From the NCBI GenBank assembly GCA_022647765.1, contig JALCLH010000014.1:34024-98023 (forward strand): 64,000 bases of DNA, given 5' to 3'. Below, in pieces: positions 45,818 through 58,189 of the stretch. The DNA is from Acidipropionibacterium sp. (GTDB lineage Bacteria; Actinomycetota; Actinomycetes; Propionibacteriales; Propionibacteriaceae). Below the pieces are notes generated by a model. It searched no databases. It was not told the DNA's origin and saw nothing but the letters and a program-made list of their open reading frames with translations. A program made the position numbers and the translations under genes. Within the stretch, counting starts at the first letter, position 1. The number at the start of each line of letters is the position of its first letter.

Positions 45818-46459
45818 TCAGTTCTCGGAAGCGGCACTCCCATCTGCTAGGCTGCTCGGTTCCTGCACAGTGTTCACCTCGGGTGCTGAGCCCTCCTCCG
45901 GCTCCCCGTCCTGCTGAGGTGTCGCAGCCCCCTCCGGCTCCGGAGCGGGAAGGGTCCCGGCCCGGTCCGCCTCGGCGACGCCGGTGAGCAGGCCGTTGAG
46001 GAAGGCCGCCGAGTCGTCGGTGGAGAACTCCCCGCCCAGCTCCACCGCCTCGGCGATGGCGCTGGGATTGGGCACCTCGGTGCAGATGATCTCGTAGGAC
46101 CCGATCCGGGCCAGAATCCGATCGACCCTGGGCATCCGCTCCACGGTCCAGCCGCTGGCCAGGCAGAAGGAGATGGCGGCGTCCAGCCCCTCCCGGTGGG
46201 AGACGACGCCGCGCACCAGATCGGCGGCGAACTCCCGGACCGGATTGTCGATGACGGTGGGACGCAGGGCGAGCACGTCGATCGGGTCGGTGCCCATCAG
46301 GTCGGCCTCGAAGAGGATGTCGAGGGCCTGCTTGCGGGCCTTCGAACGGGTCGACAGGTCGGCGTGCTTCTGGACGTCGCCGGAGATCTTCTCGACCTCG
46401 AGCTCCCCGATAAACTCGGTCTTGCGCGGCTGCTCGGCGCCGCCGGTCTGCTGGCTCAC
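45818..46459 (-). CDS. nusB: Transcription antitermination protein NusB
   Basis: A 213-residue protein. The NusB fold spans about residues 35-150 ([60 protein letters not shown]). A charged N-terminal extension and a long acidic Pro/Glu-rich C-terminal tail (about 45 residues) are added. NusB with NusE supports rRNA transcription. ATG 46459 overlaps the efp stop by four bases, the conserved efp-nusB coupling. Confidence 0.94.
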   Translation of the reverse strand: MSQQTGGAEQPRKTEFIGELEVEKISGDVQKHADLSTRSKARKQALDILFEADLMGTDPIDVLALRPTVIDNPVREFAADLVRGVVSHREGLDAAISFCLASGWTVERMPRVDRILARIGSYEIICTEVPNPSAIAEAVELGGEFSTDDSAAFLNGLLTGVAEADRAGTLPAPEPEGAATPQQDGEPEEGSAPEVNTVQEPSSLADGSAASEN

Positions 46460-47025
46460 TTGTCGGAGATGCGGCCGAGGTAATCGCCGTTGCGGGTGTC
46501 GACCTTGACGGTCTCCCCATCGGTGATGAACAGCGGCACCTGGATCTCGCGGCCGGTCTCCAGGGTGGCGGGCTTGGTGCCGCCGGTGGAGCGATCGCCC
46601 TGCAGGCCGGGCTCGGTGTAGGTGATCTTCAGCTCGACCGAGGCGGGCAGGTCGATGTAGAGCGCGTTGCCCTCGTGCAGCGCGATGGTGGCCGTCTGGT
46701 TCTCCAGCATGAAGTCCTTGGCGTCGCCGACGGTCTCGGCCGGAATCGGGAGCTGCTCGAAGGTGCTCTCGTCCATGAAGATGTAGGAGTCGCCGTCCTG
46801 GTACAGGTACTGCATGTCGCGGCGGTCCACCTCGGCGGACTCCACCTTGGTGTCGGAGTTGAAGGTCCTGTCGACGACCTTGCCCGACAGCACGTGCTTC
46901 AGCTTGGTGCGCACCACGGTGTTGCCCTTGCCCGGCTTGTGGTGCTGGAACCAGATGACCGTCCAGAGCTGGCCGTCGAGGTCCAGCACGGTGCCGTTCT
47001 TGATGTCATTGGTGGAGATGACCAC
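46456..47025 (-). CDS. efp: Elongation factor P
   Basis: A 189-residue protein with three beta-barrel domains. Domain I has [20 protein letters not shown], whose loop lysine (KPGKGN) enters the peptidyl-transferase centre. Domain II/III landmarks are [19 protein letters not shown] and [20 protein letters not shown]. It relieves ribosome stalling at polyproline. The start codon is GTG 47025. The upstream aroQ/pepQ genes often found before efp are absent; a divergent pentapeptide-like gene is there instead. Confidence 0.95.
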   Translation of the reverse strand: MVISTNDIKNGTVLDLDGQLWTVIWFQHHKPGKGNTVVRTKLKHVLSGKVVDRTFNSDTKVESAEVDRRDMQYLYQDGDSYIFMDESTFEQLPIPAETVGDAKDFMLENQTATIALHEGNALYIDLPASVELKITYTEPGLQGDRSTGGTKPATLETGREIQVPLFITDGETVKVDTRNGDYLGRISDK

Positions 47026-47136
47026 AGGTCGCTGCCTTTCGAGATTCTGATGTCAACACTCTGATGCCAACATTGGGCCGGTGAACAGCCCAGACTGGCC
47101 GATCCTACCTCAGCTGGACCCAGTATGGTGCGGTCC

Positions 47137-47853
47137 ATGGCCACACCCGCGGTTCGCCGCTCCCCCGCTCCGCGCCCGCCGGCCGCTCCGAGGGTCGGCG
47201 GCCCGCTCGATCCCCGCACGGAGACGCCGCGCGCCGACGAGCTGGTCGAGGACGCCGACATCACCGGGGCCCGGTGGTCCGGCGCCGATCTGGACGGCGT
47301 CGACCTGATGTCGGTGCGGGGCCGGTCGGTGATGGCCGCGCAATCGGTGTGGCAGCGGTCCCAGTGCGCCGACGTCGACCTCGAGTCGGCGGACCTGGCG
47401 GCCAGCAGCTGGCAGGACGCCGGCTGGCGGCGGGTGCGCCTGAGCGAATGCCGGGCGACCGGGATCGAGCTGTCCGGCTGCATGCTGGAGGACGTCGACA
47501 TCACCGGCTGCGTGCTGGAGATGGCCCGGTTCCGGTTCGCGACGCTGAGACGGGTCCGGTTCACCGGCTGCCGGTTGACCCGGGCCGACTTCTCGTCGGC
47601 CCAGCTGGAGGAGGTCGCGCTGGACGACTGCCTGCTGGAGGGCGCCGCCTTCCATCAGGTGCGGATCCAGGGCCGCAAGGTGGCCCGCAATCGCAGATCC
47701 GGACCCGGCCTGGTGATCCGGGGCGGCTCCATCGAGGGCCTGGCCGGGCCCGATCAGTTGCGCGGCGCGGCGATCGACCCGCTGCACCTCGAGGTGCTGG
47801 GAGGCCTGCTGGCCACCGCCGTCGGCATCTCCCTGGACCTTCCCGAGGAGTGA
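47137..47853 (+). CDS. Pentapeptide-repeat-like protein
   Basis: About 238 residues. From residue 40 on there is a right-handed beta-helix pattern: ADITGARWSGADLDGVDLMS, ADVDLESADLAASSWQDAGW, MLEDVDITGCVLEMARF, GCRLTRADFSSAQLEEVALD. The repeat A(D/N)LXX is partly degenerate, as in DNA-mimic pentapeptide proteins, but no quinolone-resistance function can be claimed. TATGGT at 47124-47129 is a -10 that would make the mRNA leaderless at ATG 47137. It is convergent with aroB and divergent from efp. Confidence 0.78.
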   Translation: MATPAVRRSPAPRPPAAPRVGGPLDPRTETPRADELVEDADITGARWSGADLDGVDLMSVRGRSVMAAQSVWQRSQCADVDLESADLAASSWQDAGWRRVRLSECRATGIELSGCMLEDVDITGCVLEMARFRFATLRRVRFTGCRLTRADFSSAQLEEVALDDCLLEGAAFHQVRIQGRKVARNRRSGPGLVIRGGSIEGLAGPDQLRGAAIDPLHLEVLGGLLATAVGISLDLPEE

Positions 47854-47889
47854 GCCGGCCCGGCCCCTCACCGCAGGCTCACCGCCGCC

Positions 47890-48960
47890 TCAGGGGCGCA
47901 GAGTGGCGAAGCACTCCTGGAGCTCCTCCTCGGCCGGGCCCTCGATCATCGAGACCTTGCCCGGGGCGCTGATGCCGACGAAGCGCAGCATGGTGCCCCG
48001 GGTCTTCTTGTCCAGGTTCATGGTGGCGCGCAGCTGCGGCCAGGCGGTGCCCTCGAAGGTGGTGGGCAGCCCGAGCCCGGCCATGATCTCGCGGGTCCGG
48101 TCCACCGTCTGGCGGGACAGCCCGAGCTCGCGGGAGGACAGTTCGGCGGCGAAGATCATCCCGACCGCGTCGGCCTCGCCGTGACGCCAGGTGAAGTGCT
48201 GGTGGGCCTCGATGGCGTGGGCCAGGGTGTGGCCGTAGTTGAGGCGCTCGCGGCCCACCTTGTCGCCCCTGGAGGTGGACTCGGTGAGATCGGTCGCGAC
48301 CACCGAGGCCTTGACGCCGACGGCCCGGGTGAGCACCTCGGCGAAGGCGTCGGACTCCGGATCCAGCACCGTCGCCGGGTCGGCCTCGACGATACTGAGG
48401 ATGCGCGGATCGTTGATGAACCCGCATTTGACGATCTCGGCCATTCCCGAGCGCATCTCGCGGATTGGCAGATGGTTCAGCGCGTCGGTGTCGCAGAGCA
48501 CCGCCGCCGGCTCGTGGAAGGCGCCGACCAAGTTCTTGCCGGCGGTGATGTTGATGCCGGTCTTGCCGCCGACCGCGGCGTCGGCCATGCCCAGAACGGT
48601 GGTGGGCACCTGGATGAGCCTGATCCCGCGCATCCAGGTGGCGGCCACGAAGCCAGCCAGATCGGTGGTGGCTCCCCCGCCCAGGCCGACCACGACGTCG
48701 CCGCGGGTCATCCCGGCCTCGGCCAGCCGGTCCCAGCAGCCGGCGAGCACCCCGGAGGTCTTGGCGGCTTCGGCGTCGGGCACCTCGATGTCGATCACCC
48801 GGTCGAGCCGGCCGCGCAGCGGCGCGGCCATGAACTCGACCGAGGCGGGGTGGATGAGCGCCACCCGCGAACCGGTGGTGAGCCGTTCCAGACCCTTGAC
48901 CACACCCGAGCCGATCCGCACCTCGTAGGGTGCCGGACCGTTGACCTCGACAACACTCAT
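47890..48960 (-). CDS. aroB: 3-dehydroquinate synthase
   Basis: A 356-residue enzyme of the shikimate pathway that cyclises DAHP to 3-dehydroquinate with NAD+ and a divalent metal. GDVVVGLGGGATTDLAGFVA is the NAD-binding glycine stretch. MRSGMAEIVKCGFI, RLNYGHTLAHAIE and WRHGEADAVGM carry the metal ligands (Glu, His, His). ATG 48960 overlaps the aroK stop by four bases. Last of aroE-aroC-aroK-aroB. Confidence 0.95.
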   Translation of the reverse strand: MSVVEVNGPAPYEVRIGSGVVKGLERLTTGSRVALIHPASVEFMAAPLRGRLDRVIDIEVPDAEAAKTSGVLAGCWDRLAEAGMTRGDVVVGLGGGATTDLAGFVAATWMRGIRLIQVPTTVLGMADAAVGGKTGINITAGKNLVGAFHEPAAVLCDTDALNHLPIREMRSGMAEIVKCGFINDPRILSIVEADPATVLDPESDAFAEVLTRAVGVKASVVATDLTESTSRGDKVGRERLNYGHTLAHAIEAHQHFTWRHGEADAVGMIFAAELSSRELGLSRQTVDRTREIMAGLGLPTTFEGTAWPQLRATMNLDKKTRGTMLRFVGISAPGKVSMIEGPAEEELQECFATLRP

Positions 48961-49520
48961 GCCTGCTCCTCGATAGTGACCGCGCCGAGCCCGGCGGTGA
49001 TCTGATCGACCACCTGCTCGGGGCTCAGGGCGTCGGTGATGACGTGAATATCGGCGGGTGCGGCGTAGACGGGACGCCGTTCGGCCATCAGCCGCACCAT
49101 CCGCGAGTGCACATTTCCCAGCAGCAGCGGCCGGGTGGCGTCGTTGAGCCCCACCCGGCTGGACGCGGTGCGGGCGCTGACCTCCAGCCACACCGTGAGC
49201 ACCCGGGCCAGCTCCTCTGCGACGGCCGGGGTGACCGGCGCCCCGCCGCCCAGCGACACGACTCCCCCGGCGGCCAGCGCCGCCAGGGTCTCGCGGGCCT
49301 CCACGGACCGGAAGTAGGGCTCCCCGTCGGTGGCGAAGATGTCCGAGATCTCGCGTCCCTCGACGGTCCTGATGATCTCGTCGACGTCGACGAAGGGCAG
49401 CCCGAGCCTGGACGCCAGCATCGGCCCGACGGTCGACTTGCCGGAGCCGGGGGCGCCGATGATCGCGATCGTGGTGGGTGCAGGGCTCTGGGGGCTATCA
49501 GGCACGGCGGAATCAGTCAT
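48957..49520 (-). CDS. aroK: Shikimate kinase
   Basis: A 187-residue enzyme that phosphorylates shikimate at O3. The P-loop is GAPGSGKST, with [20 protein letters not shown] as the shikimate-binding DxD region, [10 protein letters not shown] as the Gly-rich loop, and the LID arginine in [11 protein letters not shown]. An N-terminal Ser/Pro tail precedes it. ATG 49520 overlaps the aroC stop by 8 bp; its own stop overlaps aroB, so expression is tightly coupled. Confidence 0.94.
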   Translation of the reverse strand: MTDSAVPDSPQSPAPTTIAIIGAPGSGKSTVGPMLASRLGLPFVDVDEIIRTVEGREISDIFATDGEPYFRSVEARETLAALAAGGVVSLGGGAPVTPAVAEELARVLTVWLEVSARTASSRVGLNDATRPLLLGNVHSRMVRLMAERRPVYAAPADIHVITDALSPEQVVDQITAGLGAVTIEEQA

Positions 49521-50727
49521 GCCGCGGCCCGTCCGGGGCGATCTCCAGATGCCGCTCGGCCAGCCGGGCCAGGTAGCCGTCCAGGTTCCGGCGGGTCTCG
49601 GCCACCGAGTCCCCACCGAACTTCTCCAGGGCGCACTCGGCCAGCACCAGGGCGACCATCGCCTCGGCCACCACGCCGGCGGCCGGAACCGCGGTGATGT
49701 CGGAGCGCTGGTGGTTGGCGCGGGCGGGCTCGCCGGTGGCGGTGTCGATGGTGCGCAGGGCGCGGGGCACGGTGGCGATCGGCTTCATCGCGGCGCGCAC
49801 CCGCAGCACCTCGCCGGTGCTCATCCCGCCCTCGGTCCCCCCGGAATGGCCGGTGAGCCGGTGGACTCCGTCGGGAGTGGGCTCCATCTCGTCGTGGGCG
49901 GCCGAGCCGCGGACCCCGGCCAGCGCGAAGCCGTCGCCGAACTCGACCCCCTTGATGGCCTGGATGCCCATCAGCGCGCCGGCCAGTCTGCCGTCCAGAC
50001 GCCGGTCCCCCTGGGAGTGGGATCCCAGGCCCGGCGGGAGGCCCCAGGCGAGCACCTCGACGACGCCGCCCATGGTGTCTCCCTCGCTGCGGCAGGCCTC
50101 CACCTCCTCGATCATCCGGGCCGAGGTGCCGGGATCGGCGCAGCGCACCGGATCGGCGTCGATCCGCTCGAGGTCCTCGGGCCCGGGCAGCAGCCCGGCC
50201 GGTGTGGCGACCGGGCCGAGGCGCACCACATGGGAGAGCACCTCGATGCCGAGCCCCTGGCGCAGGAAGGCCTTGGCGATGGCGCCGAGGGCCACCCGGG
50301 AGGCGGTCTCACGGGCCGAGGCACGCTCCAGGATCGGCCGGGTCTCGTCGAAGTCGTACTTCTGCATCCCCGCCAGATCGGCGTGACCGGGCCGGGGCCG
50401 GGTCAGCGCCTCCCCGCGGGCCAGCCCGGCCAGCACCTGCGGGTCAACCGGTGCGGGACTCATCACCTCGCGCCACTTCGGCCACTCGGTGTTGCCGATC
50501 CGCAAGGCGATCGGTGACCCGAGGGTCTCGCCGTGGCGGAATCCGGCCAGCATGGCCAGGTCGTCGGCCTCGAACTTCATCCTGGCGCCGCGCCCCACAC
50601 CCAGTCGGCGTCGCCTCAGCTCCTCCGAGATCTCGGCGGCGCCGATCCTCACATGGGCGGGAATGCCCTCCATGGTGGCGACCAGAGCCTCGCCGTGGGA
50701 CTCCCCGGCGGTCATATAACGCAGCAT
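49513..50727 (-). CDS. aroC: Chorismate synthase
   Basis: A 404-residue FMN-dependent enzyme making chorismate from [24 protein letters not shown] is the first signature (GESHG), [20 protein letters not shown] the second, and [17 protein letters not shown] the third. The catalytic histidines (SHG, GSHSQGD) are present. It lies 30 bp downstream of the aroE stop on the same strand. Confidence 0.96.
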   Translation of the reverse strand: MLRYMTAGESHGEALVATMEGIPAHVRIGAAEISEELRRRRLGVGRGARMKFEADDLAMLAGFRHGETLGSPIALRIGNTEWPKWREVMSPAPVDPQVLAGLARGEALTRPRPGHADLAGMQKYDFDETRPILERASARETASRVALGAIAKAFLRQGLGIEVLSHVVRLGPVATPAGLLPGPEDLERIDADPVRCADPGTSARMIEEVEACRSEGDTMGGVVEVLAWGLPPGLGSHSQGDRRLDGRLAGALMGIQAIKGVEFGDGFALAGVRGSAAHDEMEPTPDGVHRLTGHSGGTEGGMSTGEVLRVRAAMKPIATVPRALRTIDTATGEPARANHQRSDITAVPAAGVVAEAMVALVLAECALEKFGGDSVAETRRNLDGYLARLAERHLEIAPDGPRHD

Positions 50728-50757
50728 GTTGCCTATCTTCTCAGCATTGGAGTCTTG

Positions 50758-51576
50758 TCAGATTGAGAGCCGGGCATCCAGGCCCTTCCGCGCGGCGGAC
50801 CTCAGCAGGCCCAGCGGCAGCTGCTCGCCGGTCATCAGCCTCAGCTGCCCGACGGCCTGCCCGGCGAGCAGGTCCAGCCCGTCGATCACGGTGACGCCGG
50901 CGTCCAGCCCGGCCCGGCCCAGCGGAGTCGGCCAAGGGTCGTAGACGACGTCGAAGACGGTCCCGGCGCCGGCCACCAGGGGCCCGGCGAGGGAGTCCAG
51001 GGCGGGAGCCGGAACCGTGGAGACCAGCAGATCGGCGCGCGGCGGGTCCTCGGCGACGGACTCGTCGAGGGGCGTCCACTGGGCCTCCAGACCCAGATCG
51101 ACGGCCAGCGCCAGAGCCTCGGCTGAGCGCTCCAGGCTGCGCGAGAGGATCGTGGCCTCCCGGGCGCCGAGCCGGGCCGCGCCGGCCAGCGCGGAGCGGG
51201 CGGTGGCCCCGGCGCCGACCACGGTCACCTTCTCGATTCGGTCCAGGCCGTGATCCCGGCAGGCCAGCACCAGGCCGCCCACATCGGTGTTGGCGACGAT
51301 CGGGCCATCCTCGGTGCGCACCCAGGTGTTGGCCACCCCGAGCCGGCGCACCGTCTCGTCCGGGGAGCCCAGGCCCACCAGGTCGATCTTGTGCGGCATC
51401 GTCACCGACAGACCGCGCCAGGCGGCGTCCAGCCCGGCCACGAAGGCGGGCAGGCCGCCGGGCTCGACGTCGACGGCGTCGTAGCTCCAGTCCAGCCCGA
51501 GGGCGGCGTAGGCGGCGCGGTGGATGGCCGGGGACAGCGAGTGGGCCACCGGGTGCCCGACCACCGCGCAGCGCAT
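50758..51576 (-). CDS. aroE: Shikimate dehydrogenase
   Basis: A 272-residue NADP enzyme. Shikimate contacts are in HSLSPAIHRAAYAALGL, the catalytic lysine in LSVTMPHKIDLVG, and NTDVGG follows. The Rossmann loop is VVGAGATARSAL. ATG 51576 (MRCAVVGHPV) is the natural start. Two further in-frame ATGs (51603, 51630) lie in a 27-bp tandem repeat, each with its own AAGGGGAAG-like or GGGAAAA site; the first overlaps the mltG stop as TGATG. Initiation there would add 9 or 18 residues (MRSAQGEVL repeated). Confidence 0.93.
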   Translation of the reverse strand: MRCAVVGHPVAHSLSPAIHRAAYAALGLDWSYDAVDVEPGGLPAFVAGLDAAWRGLSVTMPHKIDLVGLGSPDETVRRLGVANTWVRTEDGPIVANTDVGGLVLACRDHGLDRIEKVTVVGAGATARSALAGAARLGAREATILSRSLERSAEALALAVDLGLEAQWTPLDESVAEDPPRADLLVSTVPAPALDSLAGPLVAGAGTVFDVVYDPWPTPLGRAGLDAGVTVIDGLDLLAGQAVGQLRLMTGEQLPLGLLRSAARKGLDARLSI

Positions 51577-51642
51577 CGGCACTTCCCCTTGCGCGGAGCG
51601 CATCAGCACTTCCCCTTGCGCGGAGCGCATCAGCATTTTCCC
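51572..51642. repeat. 27-bp tandem repeat over the aroE start
   Basis: Two full units (51572-51598, 51599-51625; one mismatch) and a partial third (51626-51642, with one further substitution). Each unit holds an ATG and the full units hold GGGGAAG. The period of 27 keeps all starts in frame. Confidence 0.9.
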
Positions 51643-52745
51643 TTGTGGGCCTGGCACCACTGCTGGAACTTCGCGACATTCTTGTTGTGATCGGTGACCG
51701 TGGTGGCGAAGGCGGTGGTGCCCTTCTCCGGATCGATGACCACCCAGTAGAGGTAGTTGGTCTTCGCCGGGCTCACCGCGGCCTCCATCGAGGCCGCGCC
51801 CGGATTGTTGATCGGGGTCGGCGGCAGCCCCTTCGCCAGGTAGGTGTTGTACGGCGACGCCTTCTTGCGCTGGGCGTCGGTGGTGGTGAGGCTCGAGGTC
51901 GCGTTGTTGGCGAAGAGCACCGTGGCGTCGGACTGCAGCGGCATGCCCTTGGCCAGCCGGTTGTAGATGATCCCGGCGATGATCTTCTTGTCCTGGGGGG
52001 TCTTGCCCTCCTTCTCCAGGATCGACGCGACGGTGAGCGCCTCGTAGGGGGTGCGCTTGATGGTGCTGGCCTGGCCGGTGAAGTTCAGGGTGTTCGTCAC
52101 CTTGGTGAACTGGCGGGTCTGCTGCTGGAGGATGCCCAGGGCGGTCGGCCGGTCGGCCACCTCGTAGGTGTCGGGGAACATGAACCCCTCGGGGTTGCCC
52201 TTGGCCCAGTTCGGCAGTCCGAGCTTGCCGGTGTTGGCGAGCGCCTTGGTGAACTGGGCGGCCGGCAGGGTGGTGGCCCTGGCGAGCACCTTGGTCTGCT
52301 CGGCGACCGTCAGGCCCTCGGTGAGGGTGACCCGGGTGTGCTGGATGTTGGCCGGGTCGGAGAGGATCTCCAGGGCTTTGGCGGCGCTCATCTGCGTCTT
52401 GAGCTTGTACTGACCGGCCTGAATGGTGGGGTCGCTGCTGGCATTGCGAACCGCGGTGCGGAAGGCCTTCATCGACTTGATGACGTCGGCGTCCAGCAGG
52501 ATGTCGCCCACCTCGGAGACCGAGGCCCCGTCCGGCACCCGCACCAGGACGTCCTTGACGCCGTCGCCCAGGTAGTCGTCGGTGGACTTGTAGGAGAGGT
52601 AGGCGCCCTGAACCTTGTCGACGACGAACCAGCCGCCGCCGAAGAGCACCGCCAGGGACATGATGACCGCGAAGGCCGACCGGAACCGGTACCAGAACTC
52701 CTTGCGGGGGTCCTTCTCCGGCTCCTCGCTGAACGGTCCGCTCAT
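51630..52745 (-). CDS. mltG: Endolytic transglycosylase MltG
   Basis: A 371-residue membrane-anchored protein. A cytoplasmic tail of about 22 residues precedes one membrane helix (FAVIMSLAVLFGGGWFVV). The LysM-like and YceG domains follow (VPDGASVSEVGDILLDADVI; FPDTYEV). The catalytic Glu is in LTVASILEKEGKTPQDKKII, and YNTYLAKGLPPTPINNPG is a family signature. It cleaves nascent peptidoglycan. ATG 52745 overlaps the ruvX stop by four bases. Confidence 0.94.
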   Translation of the reverse strand: MSGPFSEEPEKDPRKEFWYRFRSAFAVIMSLAVLFGGGWFVVDKVQGAYLSYKSTDDYLGDGVKDVLVRVPDGASVSEVGDILLDADVIKSMKAFRTAVRNASSDPTIQAGQYKLKTQMSAAKALEILSDPANIQHTRVTLTEGLTVAEQTKVLARATTLPAAQFTKALANTGKLGLPNWAKGNPEGFMFPDTYEVADRPTALGILQQQTRQFTKVTNTLNFTGQASTIKRTPYEALTVASILEKEGKTPQDKKIIAGIIYNRLAKGMPLQSDATVLFANNATSSLTTTDAQRKKASPYNTYLAKGLPPTPINNPGAASMEAAVSPAKTNYLYWVVIDPEKGTTAFATTVTDHNKNVAKFQQWCQAHKGKC

Positions 52746-53188
52746 GCGCCGTCTCCTCCTCGGCCCGCCCTGCGGGCCTGTTCCAACACCTGTTCCAGGA
52801 TGGCCACCGCGGCGGCCTGATCGATCACCGAGCGCTGGTGGCGGGCGTCCCGGCCGGCGTCGTGAAGGGCCCTGGCGGCGGTTCTTGTGGTCATTCTCTC
52901 ATCGACGAAGCGGATCGGTACCGGTGCGATCGCCTCGGCGAGGCGCGCTCCCGCACGTCGCACGTCGCGCGCGGCGAGCTGCTCCGTCCCGTCCAGGGCC
53001 ACGGGCAGCCCCATGATCACCTCGACCGGCTCGTACTCGGCCACGATGGCCGCCAGTCGGGCGATCGGGCGGTCCTTGGTGGCGACGGTCTCCACCGGGT
53101 AGGCGAGGATTCCGCGGGGGTCGCAGGCGGCCACCCCGATCCTGGCCTTGCCCCAGTCGACCGCGATTCGGGTGCCGATCAGATCCAT
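52742..53188 (-). CDS. ruvX: Putative pre-16S rRNA nuclease (RuvX/YqgF)
   Basis: A 148-residue RNase H-like protein. The first acidic residue is in RIAVDWGKARIGVAACDPRG, then VEVIMGLPVALDGTEQ, FVDERMTTRTA, and IDQAAAVAILEQVL with the last Asp. It is linked to 16S rRNA 5'-end processing. ATG 53188 (MDLIGTRI) is chosen. It sits between alaS and mltG, the conserved actinobacterial order. Confidence 0.93.
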   Translation of the reverse strand: MDLIGTRIAVDWGKARIGVAACDPRGILAYPVETVATKDRPIARLAAIVAEYEPVEVIMGLPVALDGTEQLAARDVRRAGARLAEAIAPVPIRFVDERMTTRTAARALHDAGRDARHQRSVIDQAAAVAILEQVLEQARRAGRGGDGA

Positions 53189-53204
53189 CGGTGCCGGCTC
53201 CCGA

Positions 53205-55886
<2,682 letters not shown>

Positions 55887-55972
55887 ACCCGTCCTAGCTT
55901 GAGTGGCCCCTTTTCCGCCGAGACAGCGGAACCGGAGAGCCAGCCTACCGCTCCCCGCCGGGCTCCCCCGCC

Positions 55973-56326
55973 TTACAGGTCCGTGGGGCGGTCTGTCGGC
56001 CGGTCTGCCGGCTGGTCGTCGAGGCCGAGCCGGGTGCGCAGCTCGGACTCCTTGGCCGCCGATTCGACCGAGACGATGCGGACGAAGTCCCTGGCCTGGT
56101 CGGTGAACCGGCGGAGGCCGGACCGCAGACCCGGCCGACCGTCTCCCGGATGGGAGATCGCCGGCAGCCGGGAGCCGGCGAGCTCACCGGAGCCGATCGC
56201 CGGTCCAGCCTGCCCGTCGGTTCCGGTGGTCAGTTCCCCGGCCCGGCCGGCGCGCAGCACGGCCCGCCCGGCCGCGGTGGCGACCGCGGCTCCGGCTGCC
56301 AGCAGCAGCCAGTTTCGTGCCCTCAT
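55973..56326 (-). CDS. Small membrane-anchored protein of unknown function
   Basis: A 117-residue protein. An N-terminal hydrophobic stretch NWLLLAAGAAVATAAGRAVL may anchor it. The rest is Gly/Pro- and Arg-rich (RRFTDQARDFVRIVSVESAA) and ends in a Asp/Arg/Pro/Thr repeat (DQPADRPTDRPTD). It lies between the DUF948 gene (5 bp upstream) and alaS, so it is co-transcribed with both. I cannot name a family. Confidence 0.7.
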   Translation of the reverse strand: MRARNWLLLAAGAAVATAAGRAVLRAGRAGELTTGTDGQAGPAIGSGELAGSRLPAISHPGDGRPGLRSGLRRFTDQARDFVRIVSVESAAKESELRTRLGLDDQPADRPTDRPTDL

Positions 56327-56331
56327 GGCGA

Positions 56332-56727
56332 TCAGCGGTCCTTTCGTCCCAGTTTGCCGGCACGTTGGGCCGCCGTGGCCTTGCGGACGCCGTGGGCCAG
56401 GCCGGCCACCTTGACCATCGGGGTGGCCACCGTCTCGGTGAACACCTTCGACAGCTCATTGGTCCGGGTCGAGATCTCGGTGACGTGCTCGGAGACCGTG
56501 TGCACATCGGAGGTGACGTCGCCGATCTTGGAGATCTCCTCGTTGGTGGCGGTGACGGTCGACTTGAGTTCGTCGAGAATCGGCACCGTCGCGTCGTCGA
56601 GGTCGCGCACCGCGGTGCGCAGCTGGTCCAGCACCCCGCCGAGCTTGAGCAGCGGCACGGCGAGCAGCGCCACCAGGACGAGGACCGCCGAGGCCGCGAT
56701 GAGGGCCGCGATCTGGCCTGCTGTCAT
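56332..56727 (-). CDS. DUF948 domain protein
   Basis: A 131-residue protein. One N-terminal membrane helix (IAALIAASAVLVLVALLAV) is followed by a long coiled coil (LDQLRTAVRDLDDATVPILD, DVTSDVHTVSEHVTEISTRT) and a basic tail (KATAAQRAGKLGRKDR). This is the usual actinobacterial DUF948 layout. The function is unknown. It sits upstream of alaS in many actinobacteria. Confidence 0.88.
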   Translation of the reverse strand: MTAGQIAALIAASAVLVLVALLAVPLLKLGGVLDQLRTAVRDLDDATVPILDELKSTVTATNEEISKIGDVTSDVHTVSEHVTEISTRTNELSKVFTETVATPMVKVAGLAHGVRKATAAQRAGKLGRKDR

Positions 56728-56797
56728 GTCTTCCTCTCCACCTGCATGGGCGCTGACGCTCCCACACTCTAGCCGGGGTGCCCCCGATGGCGACCGG

Positions 56798-58189
56798 TCA
56801 GTCCGGGTCCTTGCCGAGCAGGGCCCTCAGCTGACTCCAGCGGGTCGCGATGGCCTCCTCGTTGCCGTGATCGGTGGGCCGGTAGTAGCGGGCGCCGGCC
56901 AGATCGTCGGGCAGGTACTGCTGGGCGACGACGCCGTGCGGGAAGTCGTGGGCGTACTTGTAGGCCACGCCGTGGCCGAGTTTGGCGGCTCCCGAGTAGT
57001 GGGCGTCGCGCAGGTTGGCCGGGACCTCGCCGCCCCTGCCGGCCCGGACGTCGGCGAGGGCGGCGTCGATGGCGGTGATGACGGCATTGGACTTGGGTGC
57101 GGTGGCGGCGGCGATGGTGGCGTGGGCCAGGTTGATCCGGGCCTCGGGCATGCCGATCAGCTGAACCGCCTGGGCGGCCGCCACGCAGGTCTGCAGCACG
57201 CTGGGGGCGGCCATGCCGATGTCCTCGGAGGCCAGCACGATCAGACGCCGGGCGATGAATCGGGCGTCCTCGCCGGCCTCGATCATCCGGGCGAGCCAGT
57301 GCAGGGCGGCGTCGGCGTCGGACCCGCGGACCGACTTGATGAAGGCGCTGATGACGTCGTAGTGCTGGTCGCCGCCCTTGTCGTAGCGCACCGCGGCGCG
57401 GTCGACGGCGGTGGCGACGATGGCCGGGGTGATGGTCCCGGTGCCCGAGGCGGTGGCTCCGGCGGCGGCCTCCTCGAGATAGGTGAGCACCCGGCGGGCA
57501 TCCCCGCCGGCCATCTGGAGCAGATCGGCGCGGCCCTGGTCGGTGAGGTCGTAGAGGCCGTCGTCGGGGGTGCGCAGGCCCCGCGGATCGGTGAGGGCGC
57601 GGTCGACCAGGGTGGAGATGTCGGCCTCGGAGAGCGGCCTGAGGGTGAGCAGCAGGGAGCGCGAGAGCAGCGGGGAGATCACCGAGAAGGAGGGGTTCTC
57701 GGTGGTGGCGGCGACCAGGGTGACGATGCGGTTCTCCACGGCGGGCAGCAGGACGTCCTGCTGGGCCTTGTTGAACCGGTGCACCTCGTCGACGAAGAGC
57801 ACGGTGGGCCGGCCGAGGGCCAGTTCCCGGCGGGCCGTGTCGAGTTCGCGGCGGACGTCCTTGACCCCGGCGGTGACCGCCGACAGCTCCACGAAGCGGC
57901 GGTTCGAGGCGTGCGAGATGACCGATGCGATGGTGGTCTTGCCGACTCCGGGAGGGCCCCACAGGAAGACGCTCATCGCGGCGCTGCCCTCGGCCAGGCG
58001 CCGCAGCGGGGAGCCGGGGCCCAGAAGATGCTGCTGGCCGACGATCTCGTCGATGGTGCGCGGGCGCAGCCGGACCGCCAGCGGGGCCGACGGGTTGACG
58101 GCGTCCGACAGGGAGCCGCCCGTCGATGCGGACGAGGCGGACGAGCCGGATTGGCCGCCCACCGGATTGCCGAACAGGTCCTCGCTCAT
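56798..58189 (-). CDS. rarA: Replication-associated recombination protein A (RarA/MgsA)
   Basis: A 463-residue AAA+ ATPase of the clamp-loader clade. The N-terminal [16 protein letters not shown] precedes Walker [16 protein letters not shown], Walker [21 protein letters not shown], and sensor 1 [10 protein letters not shown]. The C-terminal tetramerisation domain has [19 protein letters not shown]. It acts at stalled forks. ATG 58189 overlaps the phosphatase stop as ATGA. Confidence 0.95.
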   Translation of the reverse strand: MSEDLFGNPVGGQSGSSASSASTGGSLSDAVNPSAPLAVRLRPRTIDEIVGQQHLLGPGSPLRRLAEGSAAMSVFLWGPPGVGKTTIASVISHASNRRFVELSAVTAGVKDVRRELDTARRELALGRPTVLFVDEVHRFNKAQQDVLLPAVENRIVTLVAATTENPSFSVISPLLSRSLLLTLRPLSEADISTLVDRALTDPRGLRTPDDGLYDLTDQGRADLLQMAGGDARRVLTYLEEAAAGATASGTGTITPAIVATAVDRAAVRYDKGGDQHYDVISAFIKSVRGSDADAALHWLARMIEAGEDARFIARRLIVLASEDIGMAAPSVLQTCVAAAQAVQLIGMPEARINLAHATIAAATAPKSNAVITAIDAALADVRAGRGGEVPANLRDAHYSGAAKLGHGVAYKYAHDFPHGVVAQQYLPDDLAGARYYRPTDHGNEEAIATRWSQLRALLGKDPD

